Origin: JAJYVT01 sp027339205
GTDB lineage: Bacteria; Actinomycetota; Acidimicrobiia; Acidimicrobiales; RAAP-2
Length of the DNA stretch: 45,626 nt
Assembly: GCA_027339205.1 (NCBI GenBank)
Contig: DAHWOV010000086.1
Span: forward strand, 1 to 45,626
Direction of reading: 5' to 3'
A program made the position numbers and the translations under genes. This document shows positions 7,360-14,795 of the stretch, piece by piece (the first letter of the stretch is position 1; each line of letters opens with the position of its first letter). The notes below the pieces were generated by a model, which saw only the letters and a list, made by a program, of their open reading frames with translations, had not been told where the DNA came from and did no database searches.

Positions 7360-8848
7360 CTTGCTCACCGATCCCCATGTGCTCGTCCGTTCCGGCAGGC
7401 TCGTGCCCGGAGATCTCCTTGCCGGCCCCCGGGGCGCCCTCCCATTCACTCGAAGGCCCAAGATCGAGCTCGAGCGTGTTGGCGAGGCGGAGCCCCACCT
7501 CGCGGCGGAGGCGGGGGACGAGTGCAGGCACCGGCGAGCGTTGCACGATGTCGTCGAAGAAGCCGAGGACGATCAGCTGCTCCGCCCGGGTCGGCGGTAT
7601 GCCTCGAGACTCCAGGTAGTAACGCTGGTCTTCGTCCACGGGACCCACGGTCGAGGCGTGGCTGCACCGGACGTCGTTCTCCTCGATGTCGAGGTTCGGC
7701 ACCGAGTCCGCGTGCGCTCCCTCGCTGAGCACGAGATTGTGATTGGTCTGGAACGCGTTGGTGCGCACCGCTCCCCGGCGCACCCTGATCAGCCCGCTGT
7801 AGACCGAGCGTGAGGTTCCAGCAACAGCACCCTTGCACAGCAGATCGCTGGTCGTGTGCGGTGCAACGTGATCTTGGAGCGTCCTCACGTCGTGGACCTG
7901 CGTGCCGGTCCCCAGGTACGCAGACCGCAGCTCGGTCGCGGCGCCCTGGCCCCGGGCGACCGCGTCCGTACGCGTCCGGTCGTATGCTCCGCCGAGGCCC
8001 ACCGTGAAGGTCCGGAGCGTGGCATCACGACCGGACGATCCAACAAGGCGTCCGATGTGCCAAACCTCGGTCCCGAGCACCTGGAGCGCGCCGTAGGAAA
8101 GCCGGGAGCCGTCCTCGGCGACGAGCTCGGCCACGGGCACCACGAGCGCGCTTCCTGCGTCAGGTGCTCCTGCGAGCACCTCCACCACTTGTGCGCTCGC
8201 TCCCCGGCCGAGCCGCACGACCGTGCGGGGAAAGATCGCCGGAGCTTCCGGCCGGCCGGCGCGTGTCCCGCTCGTGCACCAATGGAGCACGATGACGGGC
8301 GAGTCGACGATGACTCCCGGTGGGACATCTACGACGACCGCGTCGGGATGAAAGGCATCGTTGAGCCGGACGAACACGTCCCCACCGGTGAGAAGGCCAC
8401 CGAGGACCGGCCTTTCGGCATGGACTCCTGCATCGGCCGTGCCTCGGATTCCCCGTTGGATACCGTCGGTGCCGAGCACCGTCACTCCCCCGACAACGAC
8501 CTTGTCGGGGAGCGCCCGACGATCGACGGAGACCGGCTTCCCATCGACGACCGTGACGAGAGCCGCGAACGAGGGAAGGTCTGCGACGATGCCGGCCACG
8601 AATGCAGATCCGACCGGGCCAAGGTCCTCGCGGTGGCCGCCTGGAAGCGGGGTGAAGTCGTTGAGCCGCAGCTGGTCGATGGGCGTGTAGCGCCAGACTT
8701 CCTCCTTCTCGGAGGGCATGGGCATGACACCCAACTCCTCTACGGCCTCGATCCGGCGATCGCGCAGCCAAGAAGGGCCGCCGAGGGCAACGGCACGGTC
8801 CGCGGTGAACTGGCTCACGACTGCAGCATCCTCCAATTCGCCGACCAC
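7352..8848 (-). CDS. sufD: SufD, Fe-S assembly scaffold subunit
   Basis: β-helical scaffold protein that pairs with SufB and SufC. The C-terminal SufBD core is clear. It includes LRTLQDHVAPHTTSDLLCKG, then SVYSGLIRVRRGA, LVLSEGAHADSVPNLDIEENDVRCSH (split here as ADSVPNLDIEENDV and RCSHASTVG), ESRGIPPTRAEQLIVLGFF and a final REVGLRLANTLE. The N-terminal helical region contains EKEEVWRYTPIDQL, also typical. It has 498 residues, longer than most actinobacterial SufD, with a tail ending in an Asp/Glu/Gly-rich segment. GTG 8848 is used as start, with GGAGG 13 bases upstream; GTG about 30 bases inside is an alternative. It is separated from sufB by a + strand crotonase gene and the small Cys protein. 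Confidence 0.9.
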   Translation of the reverse strand: MVGELEDAAVVSQFTADRAVALGGPSWLRDRRIEAVEELGVMPMPSEKEEVWRYTPIDQLRLNDFTPLPGGHREDLGPVGSAFVAGIVADLPSFAALVTVVDGKPVSVDRRALPDKVVVGGVTVLGTDGIQRGIRGTADAGVHAERPVLGGLLTGGDVFVRLNDAFHPDAVVVDVPPGVIVDSPVIVLHWCTSGTRAGRPEAPAIFPRTVVRLGRGASAQVVEVLAGAPDAGSALVVPVAELVAEDGSRLSYGALQVLGTEVWHIGRLVGSSGRDATLRTFTVGLGGAYDRTRTDAVARGQGAATELRSAYLGTGTQVHDVRTLQDHVAPHTTSDLLCKGAVAGTSRSVYSGLIRVRRGAVRTNAFQTNHNLVLSEGAHADSVPNLDIEENDVRCSHASTVGPVDEDQRYYLESRGIPPTRAEQLIVLGFFDDIVQRSPVPALVPRLRREVGLRLANTLELDLGPSSEWEGAPGAGKEISGHEPAGTDEHMGIGEQDG

Positions 8849-8989
8849 TCGATGGATGAAGCCTCCATCACCGGGGCTGACATCTGACCATCAACGCGGC
8901 CGACATCGTGGACGTCACCGCCGACGTCACGGTGACACGCTCATCCGAACGGAAGTGTACCGGCGAGGTCGGTTGCTAACGTCCGCGAA

Positions 8990-10075
8990 GTGCCGAACGT
9001 CCCTGAAGACTCCAATGCTCCGCGAACCTCGCAGCCCCCGGAGCCCCCGGTTCCCTCGGAGCCTCCACACCCTCCGGCGGCTTCGAGGTCCCCGCTGCAC
9101 ATGGATCTCGACCGGGCAAGCGGAGTCGCGACCGTCTGGCTCGACCGCCCCGACGCCCACAACGCGCTGGGACGCGCCTTCTTCGACGAGGTGCCGACCG
9201 TGATGGTCGCACTGTCGGACAACTCGACAGTGCGTGTCGTCGTGATCGCTGCTCGAGGTCGGGACTTCAGCGTCGGTCTCGACCTGAAGGAGATGGGCAC
9301 GACGCTCTTGGGCGGCCCATGGAACGTGACACGTCCCGCTGGCGCCCCGCCCACCTCCTCGCAGGGCGACCCGCCCACCTCCTCGCAGGGCGACCCGCCC
9401 ACCTCCTCGCAGGGCGACCCGCCCACCCGCTCCCAGGGCGACCCGCCCACCCGCTCCCAGGGCGACCCGCCCACCCGCTCCCAGGGCGGAGCACCGGCGT
9501 CGCCTGCTGCGAGGGCAGCCGAGACGCGCCGGGCGATTCTGCGGCTCCAGCGAGCCATCAACGCCATCGCTGACTGCCCGAAGCCGGTCGTCGCAGCGAT
9601 CCAGGGCTACTGCCTCGGCGCCGGGATGGATCTCGTGACCGCCTGCGACATCCGCCTCGCGTCCGCCGAGGCGGTCTTCGGCATCCGAGAGACCCGGATG
9701 GCGATCACCGCCGACCTCGGCACCCTCCAACGACTCCCCCGCATCGTCGGTGCCGGGCACGTCGCCGAGCTGGCGCTGACCGGCAAGGATCTCGACGCGA
9801 GGCGCGCAAGGGAGATCGGGCTCGTCAACGAGGTCTACCCGGACCACGCCGCGCTCCTCAGCGCGGCGACGTCGATGGCGCGCGAGATCGCCGCCCTCTC
9901 GCCGCTCGCGGTGCAAGGCACCAAAGCGGTCCTCGCGGCGAACGACGGGCGGACGATCGCGCAGGCGCTCGACTATGTCGCGACGTGGAACGCGGGCATG
10001 CTGGCCTCCGACGACCTCACCGAAGCAGTGCGAGCGTTCATGGAGAGACGCCCTCCCCGCTTCACGGGCACCTGA
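8990..10075 (+). CDS. Crotonase-family protein, dienoyl-CoA isomerase-like, with 24-bp repeat insert
   Basis: Enoyl-CoA hydratase/isomerase superfamily. The first oxyanion-hole region is VVVIAARGRDFSVGLDLKEM; the second is AIQGYCLGAGMDLVTACD. The active-site signature is MDLVTACDIRLAS, then FGIRETRMAITADLGTLQRL. This places Asp, Glu and Asp where Δ3,5-Δ2,4-dienoyl-CoA isomerase (ECH1) has its three acidic catalytic residues, so isomerisation of 3,5-dienoyl-CoA is a better guess than hydration. Two additions are odd. There is a Pro/Glu/Ser-rich N-terminal leader of 37 residues (an internal ATG at 9101 would remove it). An insert at residues 119-166 is made of six 24-base repeats (PPTSSQGD, then PPTRSQGD). 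The insert lies just after the first oxyanion loop, where crotonases vary in length. It interrupts the - strand SUF gene order. Confidence 0.87.
   Translation: MPNVPEDSNAPRTSQPPEPPVPSEPPHPPAASRSPLHMDLDRASGVATVWLDRPDAHNALGRAFFDEVPTVMVALSDNSTVRVVVIAARGRDFSVGLDLKEMGTTLLGGPWNVTRPAGAPPTSSQGDPPTSSQGDPPTSSQGDPPTRSQGDPPTRSQGDPPTRSQGGAPASPAARAAETRRAILRLQRAINAIADCPKPVVAAIQGYCLGAGMDLVTACDIRLASAEAVFGIRETRMAITADLGTLQRLPRIVGAGHVAELALTGKDLDARRAREIGLVNEVYPDHAALLSAATSMAREIAALSPLAVQGTKAVLAANDGRTIAQALDYVATWNAGMLASDDLTEAVRAFMERRPPRFTGT
9344..9487 (+). repeat. Six copies of a 24-bp tandem repeat in the dienoyl-CoA isomerase-like gene
   Basis: Three copies of a unit with cacctcctcgcag, then three with cacccgctcccag, each 24 bases and nearly identical, encoding PPTSSQGD and PPTRSQGD. 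The block structure (three of each variant) points to stepwise expansion. Confidence 0.95.
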
Positions 10076-10166
10076 CCCACCCGCACCTGACCCACTCGCA
10101 CCCTGACCCACTCGCACCCGACAGCCGGGCCACCGGCCCAGCCACCGGCTTCCGCGGCCCCGGGCG
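10076..10166. other. Convergent intergenic region with a short repeat and GC hairpin
   Basis: It holds three imperfect copies of tgacccactcgcacc (15-16 bases) directly after the crotonase stop. These are followed by gggccaccggccc near 10130-10142, a 5-base stem with a 3-base loop. It could act as a weak terminator between convergent genes, but no T-tract follows. Confidence 0.45.
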
Positions 10167-10514
10167 CTAACGGTTGCGACGCCACCAACGACGAGCCGCA
10201 CGCGCTTCTCGTCGTGCGTCGTCGGCCCTGGCCTCGCGCAGCGCCTCGGGCGCGATCGCGCCCACGATGCTCTCGGCGTCCTCGAGGATCGCCCGCATGT
10301 CCCCGGAAGGCACGTCGGGCTCGTCTTCGATCGGCGGCTCCACGAGGCTGCCGTGCACCCAGCCCGCGTCTGCAAGCCGGCGCTCGTAGGACTTGCAGTC
10401 TTCAGGGCACCGCCACGGCGCCTCAGGCGCAAGATCGAGAACGCAGAAGCGCGCGACCTCGCCCGATGCGTACGTCCGGCTCTGGAAGTGCTTGCACTCC
10501 TCACGCATCGGCAC
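10167..10514 (-). CDS. Small Cys-rich conserved-looking protein downstream of sufB
   Basis: A 115-residue protein of unrecognised family. The first 40 residues hold four cysteines, at positions 7, 24, 36 and 40 (EECKHF; RFCVLD; WRCPEDCKSYE), plus His 9, a pattern suited to binding zinc or an Fe-S cluster. The middle is acidic and the C-terminus a basic Arg/Ala helix (ARRWWRRNR). The GTG start at 10514 has aaggagg with 7-base spacing, better placed than for ATG 10508. It lies 87 bases after sufB on the same strand, so it is probably transcribed with it; a Fe-S assembly role is inferred from position only. It shows normal codon usage and a good ribosome site, so I take it as real. Confidence 0.75.
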   Translation of the reverse strand: MPMREECKHFQSRTYASGEVARFCVLDLAPEAPWRCPEDCKSYERRLADAGWVHGSLVEPPIEDEPDVPSGDMRAILEDAESIVGAIAPEALREARADDARREARAARRWWRRNR

Positions 10515-10601
10515 GGCTCGACCTCCTTGCCGATCGGCCCTCGCCTGTCAGCCCGCCCCCAACGCCCCCTGGGCGCGCCGTGCGGACGCGCCGGGCGTCG
10601 G

Positions 10602-12002
10602 TCAACCGACGGACCCTTCCATCTGCAGTTCGATGAGCCTGCTCCACTCGACGGCGTACTCCATGGGCAGCGTGCGCGTGACCGGCTCGATGAAGCCGTT
10701 CACGATCATCCCCATCGCCTGGCTCTCGGTGAGGCCTCGGCTCATCAGGTAGAAGAGCTGGTCGTCGCCGACCTTGGACACCGTCGCCTCATGGCCGATC
10801 TGCGCGTCCTGCTCCCCGACCTCCATGTAGGGCTTGGTCTCCGAGACCGATTCGTCGTCGAGCAGCAGCGCGTCGCAGCGCACAAACGACTTCGAGCCCT
10901 TCGCCTCGGGGTCGACGTGGACCAGGCCTCGATAGGTCGTCACCCCCCCGTCCTTGGAGATCGACTTGGACACGATCGTCGACGTGGTCTCGGGCGCCGC
11001 GTGGATCATCTTGGCCCCCGCGTCCTGGTGCTGGCCACCTCCGGCGTACGCGACCGAGAGCACCTCGCCCGAAGCCTTGGGCCCGACCAGGTACACCGAG
11101 GGGTACTTCATGGTGAGGCGGGAGCCGATGTTGCCGTCGATCCACTCGACGTGGGCCTCCGCCTCAGCTCGTGCGCGCTTGGTGACAAGGTTGTACACGT
11201 TGTTCGACCAGTTCTGGATCGTCGTGTAGGTGATCCTGCTCCCCGGCAGCGCTATGAGCTCCACGACCGCGGAGTGCAAGGAGTCCGACGTGTACACCGG
11301 CGCAGAGCAACCCTCGACGTAGTGCACCTGCGACCCCTCGTCGGCGATGATGAGGGTGCGCTCGAATTGGCCCATGTTCTCCGCGTTGATGCGGAAGTAG
11401 GCCTGCAGGGGCATGTCGACCTTCACGCCGGGCGGCACGTAGATGAACGAGCCTCCGGACCAGACGGCCGAGTTGAGCGCGGCGAACTTGTTGTCGTTCG
11501 GCGGGATCACGGTGCCGAACCACTTGCGCACGATGTCGGGGTACTCGCGCACCGCGGTGTCCATGTCGCAGAAGAGCACTCCCCGGGCCTCGAGGTCCTC
11601 TCGATTGCGGTGGAAGACCACCTCGCTCTCGTACTGGGCGGTCACCCCGGCGAGGTACTTGCGCTCCGCCTCGGGGATGCCGAGACGCTCGTAGGTGCGC
11701 TTGATGGCGTCGGGAAGCTCCTCCCAGTCCTTCACCTGTCCGCCGGTCGGCTTGATGTAGTAGTAGATGTCGTCGAAGTCCAGGTCCGGCATGTTGACCG
11801 CGAACCACGGCGCCATGGGCTTCTTCTCGAAGCGCCTGAGCGCCCGGAGCCGGAACTCCCGCATCCACTCGGGCTCCCGCTTCATCGCCGACATCTCGCG
11901 GACGATCTCTTCGTTGAGGCCCTTCTTGGGCTTGAAGACGTAGTCCTCCTCGTCGCTCCACCCGAGCTGGTAACGACCAAGGTCGAGGTCCACGGTTGCC
12001 AT
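10602..12002 (-). CDS. sufB: SufB, Fe-S assembly scaffold subunit
   Basis: Main scaffold subunit of SufBCD. 466 residues from ATG 12002 (MATVDLDLGRYQLGW), which has gggaga about 9 bases upstream; the frame opens further upstream but without family similarity. Very strong matches run along the length: MREFRLRALRRFEKKPMAPW, FGTVIPPNDNKFAALNSAVW, SGGSFIYVPPGVKVD, HYVEGCSAPVYTSDSLHSAV, and KSFVRCDALLLDDESVSETK. The last contains the Cys that in E. coli SufB (Cys405) is needed for cluster build-up; the Glu preceding SETKPY is present. It ends with QAMGMIVNGFIEPVTRTLPM. It heads the - strand SUF genes and is divergent from the mutase genes across 322 bases. No SufR repressor gene is beside it, unlike many actinobacterial suf loci. 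Confidence 0.96.
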   Translation of the reverse strand: MATVDLDLGRYQLGWSDEEDYVFKPKKGLNEEIVREMSAMKREPEWMREFRLRALRRFEKKPMAPWFAVNMPDLDFDDIYYYIKPTGGQVKDWEELPDAIKRTYERLGIPEAERKYLAGVTAQYESEVVFHRNREDLEARGVLFCDMDTAVREYPDIVRKWFGTVIPPNDNKFAALNSAVWSGGSFIYVPPGVKVDMPLQAYFRINAENMGQFERTLIIADEGSQVHYVEGCSAPVYTSDSLHSAVVELIALPGSRITYTTIQNWSNNVYNLVTKRARAEAEAHVEWIDGNIGSRLTMKYPSVYLVGPKASGEVLSVAYAGGGQHQDAGAKMIHAAPETTSTIVSKSISKDGGVTTYRGLVHVDPEAKGSKSFVRCDALLLDDESVSETKPYMEVGEQDAQIGHEATVSKVGDDQLFYLMSRGLTESQAMGMIVNGFIEPVTRTLPMEYAVEWSRLIELQMEGSVG

Positions 12003-12324
12003 GCGATCGAATCTCCCTTGCACTCGTCGCGCCACTCGTCGCCGACGCCGGGGACGTCCACCGCAAGGCGGGTGCCCGCACCGCCCTCGAGCCTGCTGGC
12101 CCAGCCCGGCGAGGTGCCCCACGGCGAATTATCCCTACGGTGATAGTAACAACTCTGGGGGCCGCCCCATGCGCCTTGGCCCGGCGCGGCGGCCACGACC
12201 CCTTGCTCCCCCAAACGAGGGTGCGAACCCGATCGTGAGCCGCCGACCAGGACCGGAGGACCGCAGTTGCGGTCACCCTGCGTCCCCGAGGAGGGCGCCC
12301 CGACGGCCTGCCGGAAATACTTTG
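12003..12324. promoter_or_regulatory. Divergent promoter region between sufB and the acyl-CoA mutase genes
   Basis: There is no convincing gene. The only AT-richer patch is 12127-12153 (ttatccctacggtgatagtaa), which contains GATAAT and TTGTTA on the - strand and is the likeliest sufB promoter area, although the hexamer spacing is not ideal. TTATC and GATA in it form an imperfect dyad. No cobalamin or iron riboswitch consensus was recognised. Confidence 0.4.
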
Positions 12325-12336
12325 ATGCCGAAGTAT
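12317..12336. promoter_or_regulatory. Palindrome spanning the annotated mutase start codon
   Basis: ATACTT (12317-12322) and AAGTAT (12331-12336) are a perfect inverted repeat around an 8-base centre that contains the ATG at 12325. The arms extend to ATACTTtG/CgAAGTAT with one mismatch. It looks like a regulator operator; if so, translation may begin at GTG 12346. Confidence 0.5.
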
Positions 12337-13974
12337 CATGGTCTCGTGGCGGACCGTCGCCGTTGGCAGGAAGAGTTCGACCGATCACCGTCTCGAGGCG
12401 TCCCCTTCGAGACGATGTCCGGGATCCCGCTCGAGCCGGTGTACGGACCCGACGGCGCGGAGCTCCCGGGCCAGTTCCCCTACACGCGCGGCCCCTACGC
12501 GTCGATGTACCGCTCGAGGCTGTGGACGATGCGCCAGTTCGCCGGCTTCGGCACTGCGGAGGACACGAACCGCCGGTTCAAAGAGCTGCTCCGCTCTGGC
12601 GGCAACGGGCTCTCGACGGCGTTCGACATGCCGACCCTGCTCGGGCGCGACTCCGACGACCCTCTCGCCAAGGGCGAGGTCGGCAGGGCCGGCGTTGCCG
12701 TCGACACGCTCGCCGACATGGACACGCTCTTCTCGGGGATCGACCTCGGCGCCGTCACCACCTCGATGACCATCAACTCGGCCGCGGCGATGGTGATGGC
12801 GATGTACGTCTCGGTCGCCGACCGCACCGGCGTCTTGAGATCGGCGCTCGGCGGCACCATCCAAAACGACATCTTGAAGGAGTACCAGGCGCAGAAGGAG
12901 TACGTCTTCCCGCCACGCCCCTCGGTGCGGCTCGTGACGGACGTAATGCGCTTCGCTGCCGCAGAGCTGCCCCGCTGGCACCCGGTCTCGGTGTCCGGCT
13001 ACCACATCCGCGAAGCCGGCTCCACGGCGGCCCAGGAGCTCGCCTTCACGCTCGCCAACGGCTTCGCGTACGTCGAGGCAGCGGTTGCGGCCGGTCTCGC
13101 CGTCGATGACTTCGCTCCGCGGCTGAGCTTCTTCTTCAACTCGCACATCGACTTCTTCGAGGAGATCGCGAAGTTCCGCGCGGCGAGGCGCATCTACGCC
13201 CGATGGATGCGTGACCGCTACGGGGCGGTGGAGCCGCGCTCGATGCAGTTGCGCTTCCACACCCAGACCGCAGGGGTCTCCCTCACCGCCCAGCAGCCCG
13301 AGGTGAACCTGTCTCGGGTCGCGATCGAGGCCCTCGCGGCTGTGCTCGGGGGGACCCAGAGCCTCCACACCGACTCCTACGACGAGGCGCTGGCTCTCCC
13401 GACGGAGAAGGCGGCACGTCTGTCGCTGCGGACCCAGCAGGTGATCGCGGAAGAGACCGGGGTCGTCCACGTCGCGGACCCTCTCGGAGGCTCGTGGTTC
13501 GTCGAGGAGCTCACCGACGAGCTCGAGCGCCAGGCCGAGCAGATCTTCTCGTATCTCATGGAAGCCGGATCGGGCTCCATGCTCGAAGGCGTGCTCGCGT
13601 CCATCGACGACGGATGGTTCTGCTCGCAGATCGCCGACTCGGCGTACCGGTTCCAGTCCAAGGTCGCGTCGGGCCAGTGGGTGCAGGTGGGCGTGAACGG
13701 CTACACGGACGGCGACGACGGCGAGACCCCGATCCTCTACATCGACCCCGAGGTCGAAGCGCGCCAGCTCGAGAGGCTGGCCGCAGTGAAGCAGTCGCGC
13801 GACGATGACGCCGTCCGGCGGTCGCTCGACCGGCTGGGGCGCGAGGCGGCGGATCCGACGGTCAACTTGATGCCCGCCCTCATCGACGCCGCAAAGGCCT
13901 ACGTCACGGTGGGCGAGGCGATGCACACGCTCGAGTCGGTGTTTGGCACCTGGTTCGAGCCGGCCTTCGTGTGA
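12325..13974 (+). CDS. B12-dependent acyl-CoA mutase, large (substrate-binding) subunit
   Basis: Methylmalonyl-CoA-mutase-family TIM-barrel subunit, 549 residues, without the B12 domain, which is a separate gene directly after it. Family landmarks are PYTRGPYASMYRSRLWTMRQ, FAGFGTAEDTNRRF, LSTAFDMPTLLGRDSDDPLA, TTSMTINSAA, GTIQNDILKEY, VSGYHIREAGSTAAQELAFT, LSFFFNSHIDFFEE, HTQTAGVSLTAQQPEVN and GGTQSLHTDSYDEALALP. The Tyr after RGP matches the Tyr of methylmalonyl-CoA mutase rather than the Ile typical of 2-hydroxyisobutyryl-CoA mutase. Split subunits occur in isobutyryl- and 2-hydroxyisobutyryl-CoA mutases. With ethylmalonyl-CoA-pathway genes 7 kb away, an ethylmalonyl- or methylmalonyl-type substrate is also possible. 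ATG 12325 lies inside a palindrome; GTG 12346 is an in-frame alternative. The stop overlaps the small-subunit start by 4 bases. Confidence 0.9.
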   Translation: MPKYHGLVADRRRWQEEFDRSPSRGVPFETMSGIPLEPVYGPDGAELPGQFPYTRGPYASMYRSRLWTMRQFAGFGTAEDTNRRFKELLRSGGNGLSTAFDMPTLLGRDSDDPLAKGEVGRAGVAVDTLADMDTLFSGIDLGAVTTSMTINSAAAMVMAMYVSVADRTGVLRSALGGTIQNDILKEYQAQKEYVFPPRPSVRLVTDVMRFAAAELPRWHPVSVSGYHIREAGSTAAQELAFTLANGFAYVEAAVAAGLAVDDFAPRLSFFFNSHIDFFEEIAKFRAARRIYARWMRDRYGAVEPRSMQLRFHTQTAGVSLTAQQPEVNLSRVAIEALAAVLGGTQSLHTDSYDEALALPTEKAARLSLRTQQVIAEETGVVHVADPLGGSWFVEELTDELERQAEQIFSYLMEAGSGSMLEGVLASIDDGWFCSQIADSAYRFQSKVASGQWVQVGVNGYTDGDDGETPILYIDPEVEARQLERLAAVKQSRDDDAVRRSLDRLGREAADPTVNLMPALIDAAKAYVTVGEAMHTLESVFGTWFEPAFV

Positions 13975-14660
13975 CCTCGATGCGCGGCCCTGGGGATCGC
14001 GGGGCTGCCGGCTTCTCCGGCGGCAGTGCCGACACCTCCGGCGGGGTTGCCGGCGCGGTTGTTGGCGGGGTTGTTGGCGGGGTTGCCGGCGCGGTGTCCG
14101 GCGGGGTTGCCGGCGCGGTGTCCGGCGGGGTTGCCGGCGGGGTTGCCGGCGCGGTGTCCGGCGGGGTTGCCGGCGCACGAGGCTCGAGCTCAGCTGGGGC
14201 ACCCGCGGGCCATGACGACCCGCCGATTCGGGTCCTCCTCGCCAAGGTGGGCCTCGACGGGCACGACCGCGGGCTTCGGGTGGTCGCCCGGGTGCTCCGC
14301 GACCACGGTTTCGAGGTCATCTTCGCCGGCCTGCGCCAGACGCCCGAGGCCATCGCTGCCGCAGTCGTCCAAGAGGACGTCGACGTCGTGGGCGTGTCGA
14401 TGCACAACGGCGCGCACCTCACGCTGGCACCCGCCGTCATCGGCGCCTTGCACGATGTGGGGCTCGCGACGCCGGTGATCGTCGGCGGCATCGTCCCGGA
14501 CGTCGACGTTCCACGCCTCGAGAAGATGGGCGTCGCGGCCGTGCTCGGCCCGGGCGCCTCCAACGATGAGGTGGTCGACGCCGTCAGGGCTGCCGCCCTC
14601 GCCCCGCCCAACGGCACACCGGGCGCTCGGGGAGACCAGGAGACCGCCGGGCGGTCCTGA
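13971..14660 (+). CDS. B12-binding small subunit of the acyl-CoA mutase, with Gly/Val repeat leader
   Basis: Cobalamin-binding Rossmann domain of the mutase. The base-off B12 motif DxHxxG is seen in KVGLDGHDRGLRVVARVL, with the His that ligates cobalt. SMHNGAHLTLAP and VIVGGIVPDVDVPRLEKMG follow, as in the methylmalonyl-CoA mutase C-terminal domain. The domain starts near residue 83. The first 80 residues are an unusual leader made almost only of Gly, Val, Ala and Ser from repeated GGVAGAV-coding units, ending in a linker with GARGSSSAGAPAG. Normal stand-alone B12 subunits are about 135-160 residues, this one 229. The GTG start overlaps the large-subunit stop, so translation is coupled. The C-terminus is a short polar tail. 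Confidence 0.9.
   Translation: MTSMRGPGDRGAAGFSGGSADTSGGVAGAVVGGVVGGVAGAVSGGVAGAVSGGVAGGVAGAVSGGVAGARGSSSAGAPAGHDDPPIRVLLAKVGLDGHDRGLRVVARVLRDHGFEVIFAGLRQTPEAIAAAVVQEDVDVVGVSMHNGAHLTLAPAVIGALHDVGLATPVIVGGIVPDVDVPRLEKMGVAAVLGPGASNDEVVDAVRAAALAPPNGTPGARGDQETAGRS
14038..14176 (+). repeat. Repeat array coding the Gly/Val-rich leader of the mutase small subunit
   Basis: Interleaved units of 12 and 24 bases (ggggttgccggcgcggtgtc and variants) repeated six or more times in frame, encoding GGVAGAVSGGVAG-type sequence. Confidence 0.9.
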
Positions 14661-14704
14661 TCCCCACCCCCGATGAGGAGCGTGACGCCCGTGGGCGGCC
14701 GCGC

Positions 14705-14795
14705 ACCGCCGACCCGTCAGCGCGCGACGGGTGTCACCGTGAGCGGCCGGGACCGCCGATCCGTCAGCGCGGGACGAGTGTCACCGTGAGCGGCC
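14705..14795. repeat. 47-bp period duplication of the 3' end of the DUF4115 gene
   Basis: Copies at 14705-14748 and 14752-14795 differ at a few bases. The right copy contains the last codons and TGA of the - strand DUF4115 gene; the left copy repeats them (LTVT-P-V-A-R-stop) beyond the real stop. It is a tandem duplication with a period not divisible by three. Confidence 0.85.

Noticed and set aside
9590..9740. Crotonase gene as an inactive enoyl-CoA hydratase because a hydratase Glu is Asp
   Set aside because: The Asp-Glu-Asp pattern fits dienoyl-CoA isomerase, so the change is expected.
10353..12143. Long open frame on the + strand opposite sufB
   Set aside because: It is the antisense of a very strongly supported SufB; high GC makes stops rare in the complementary frame.
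12003..12324. Cobalamin riboswitch before the B12-dependent mutase
   Set aside because: No B12-box or conserved core could be recognised on the mutase strand.
12385..14202. About 600-codon open frame on the - strand opposite the mutase
   Set aside because: Shadow frame; the mutase subunits on the + strand are well supported.
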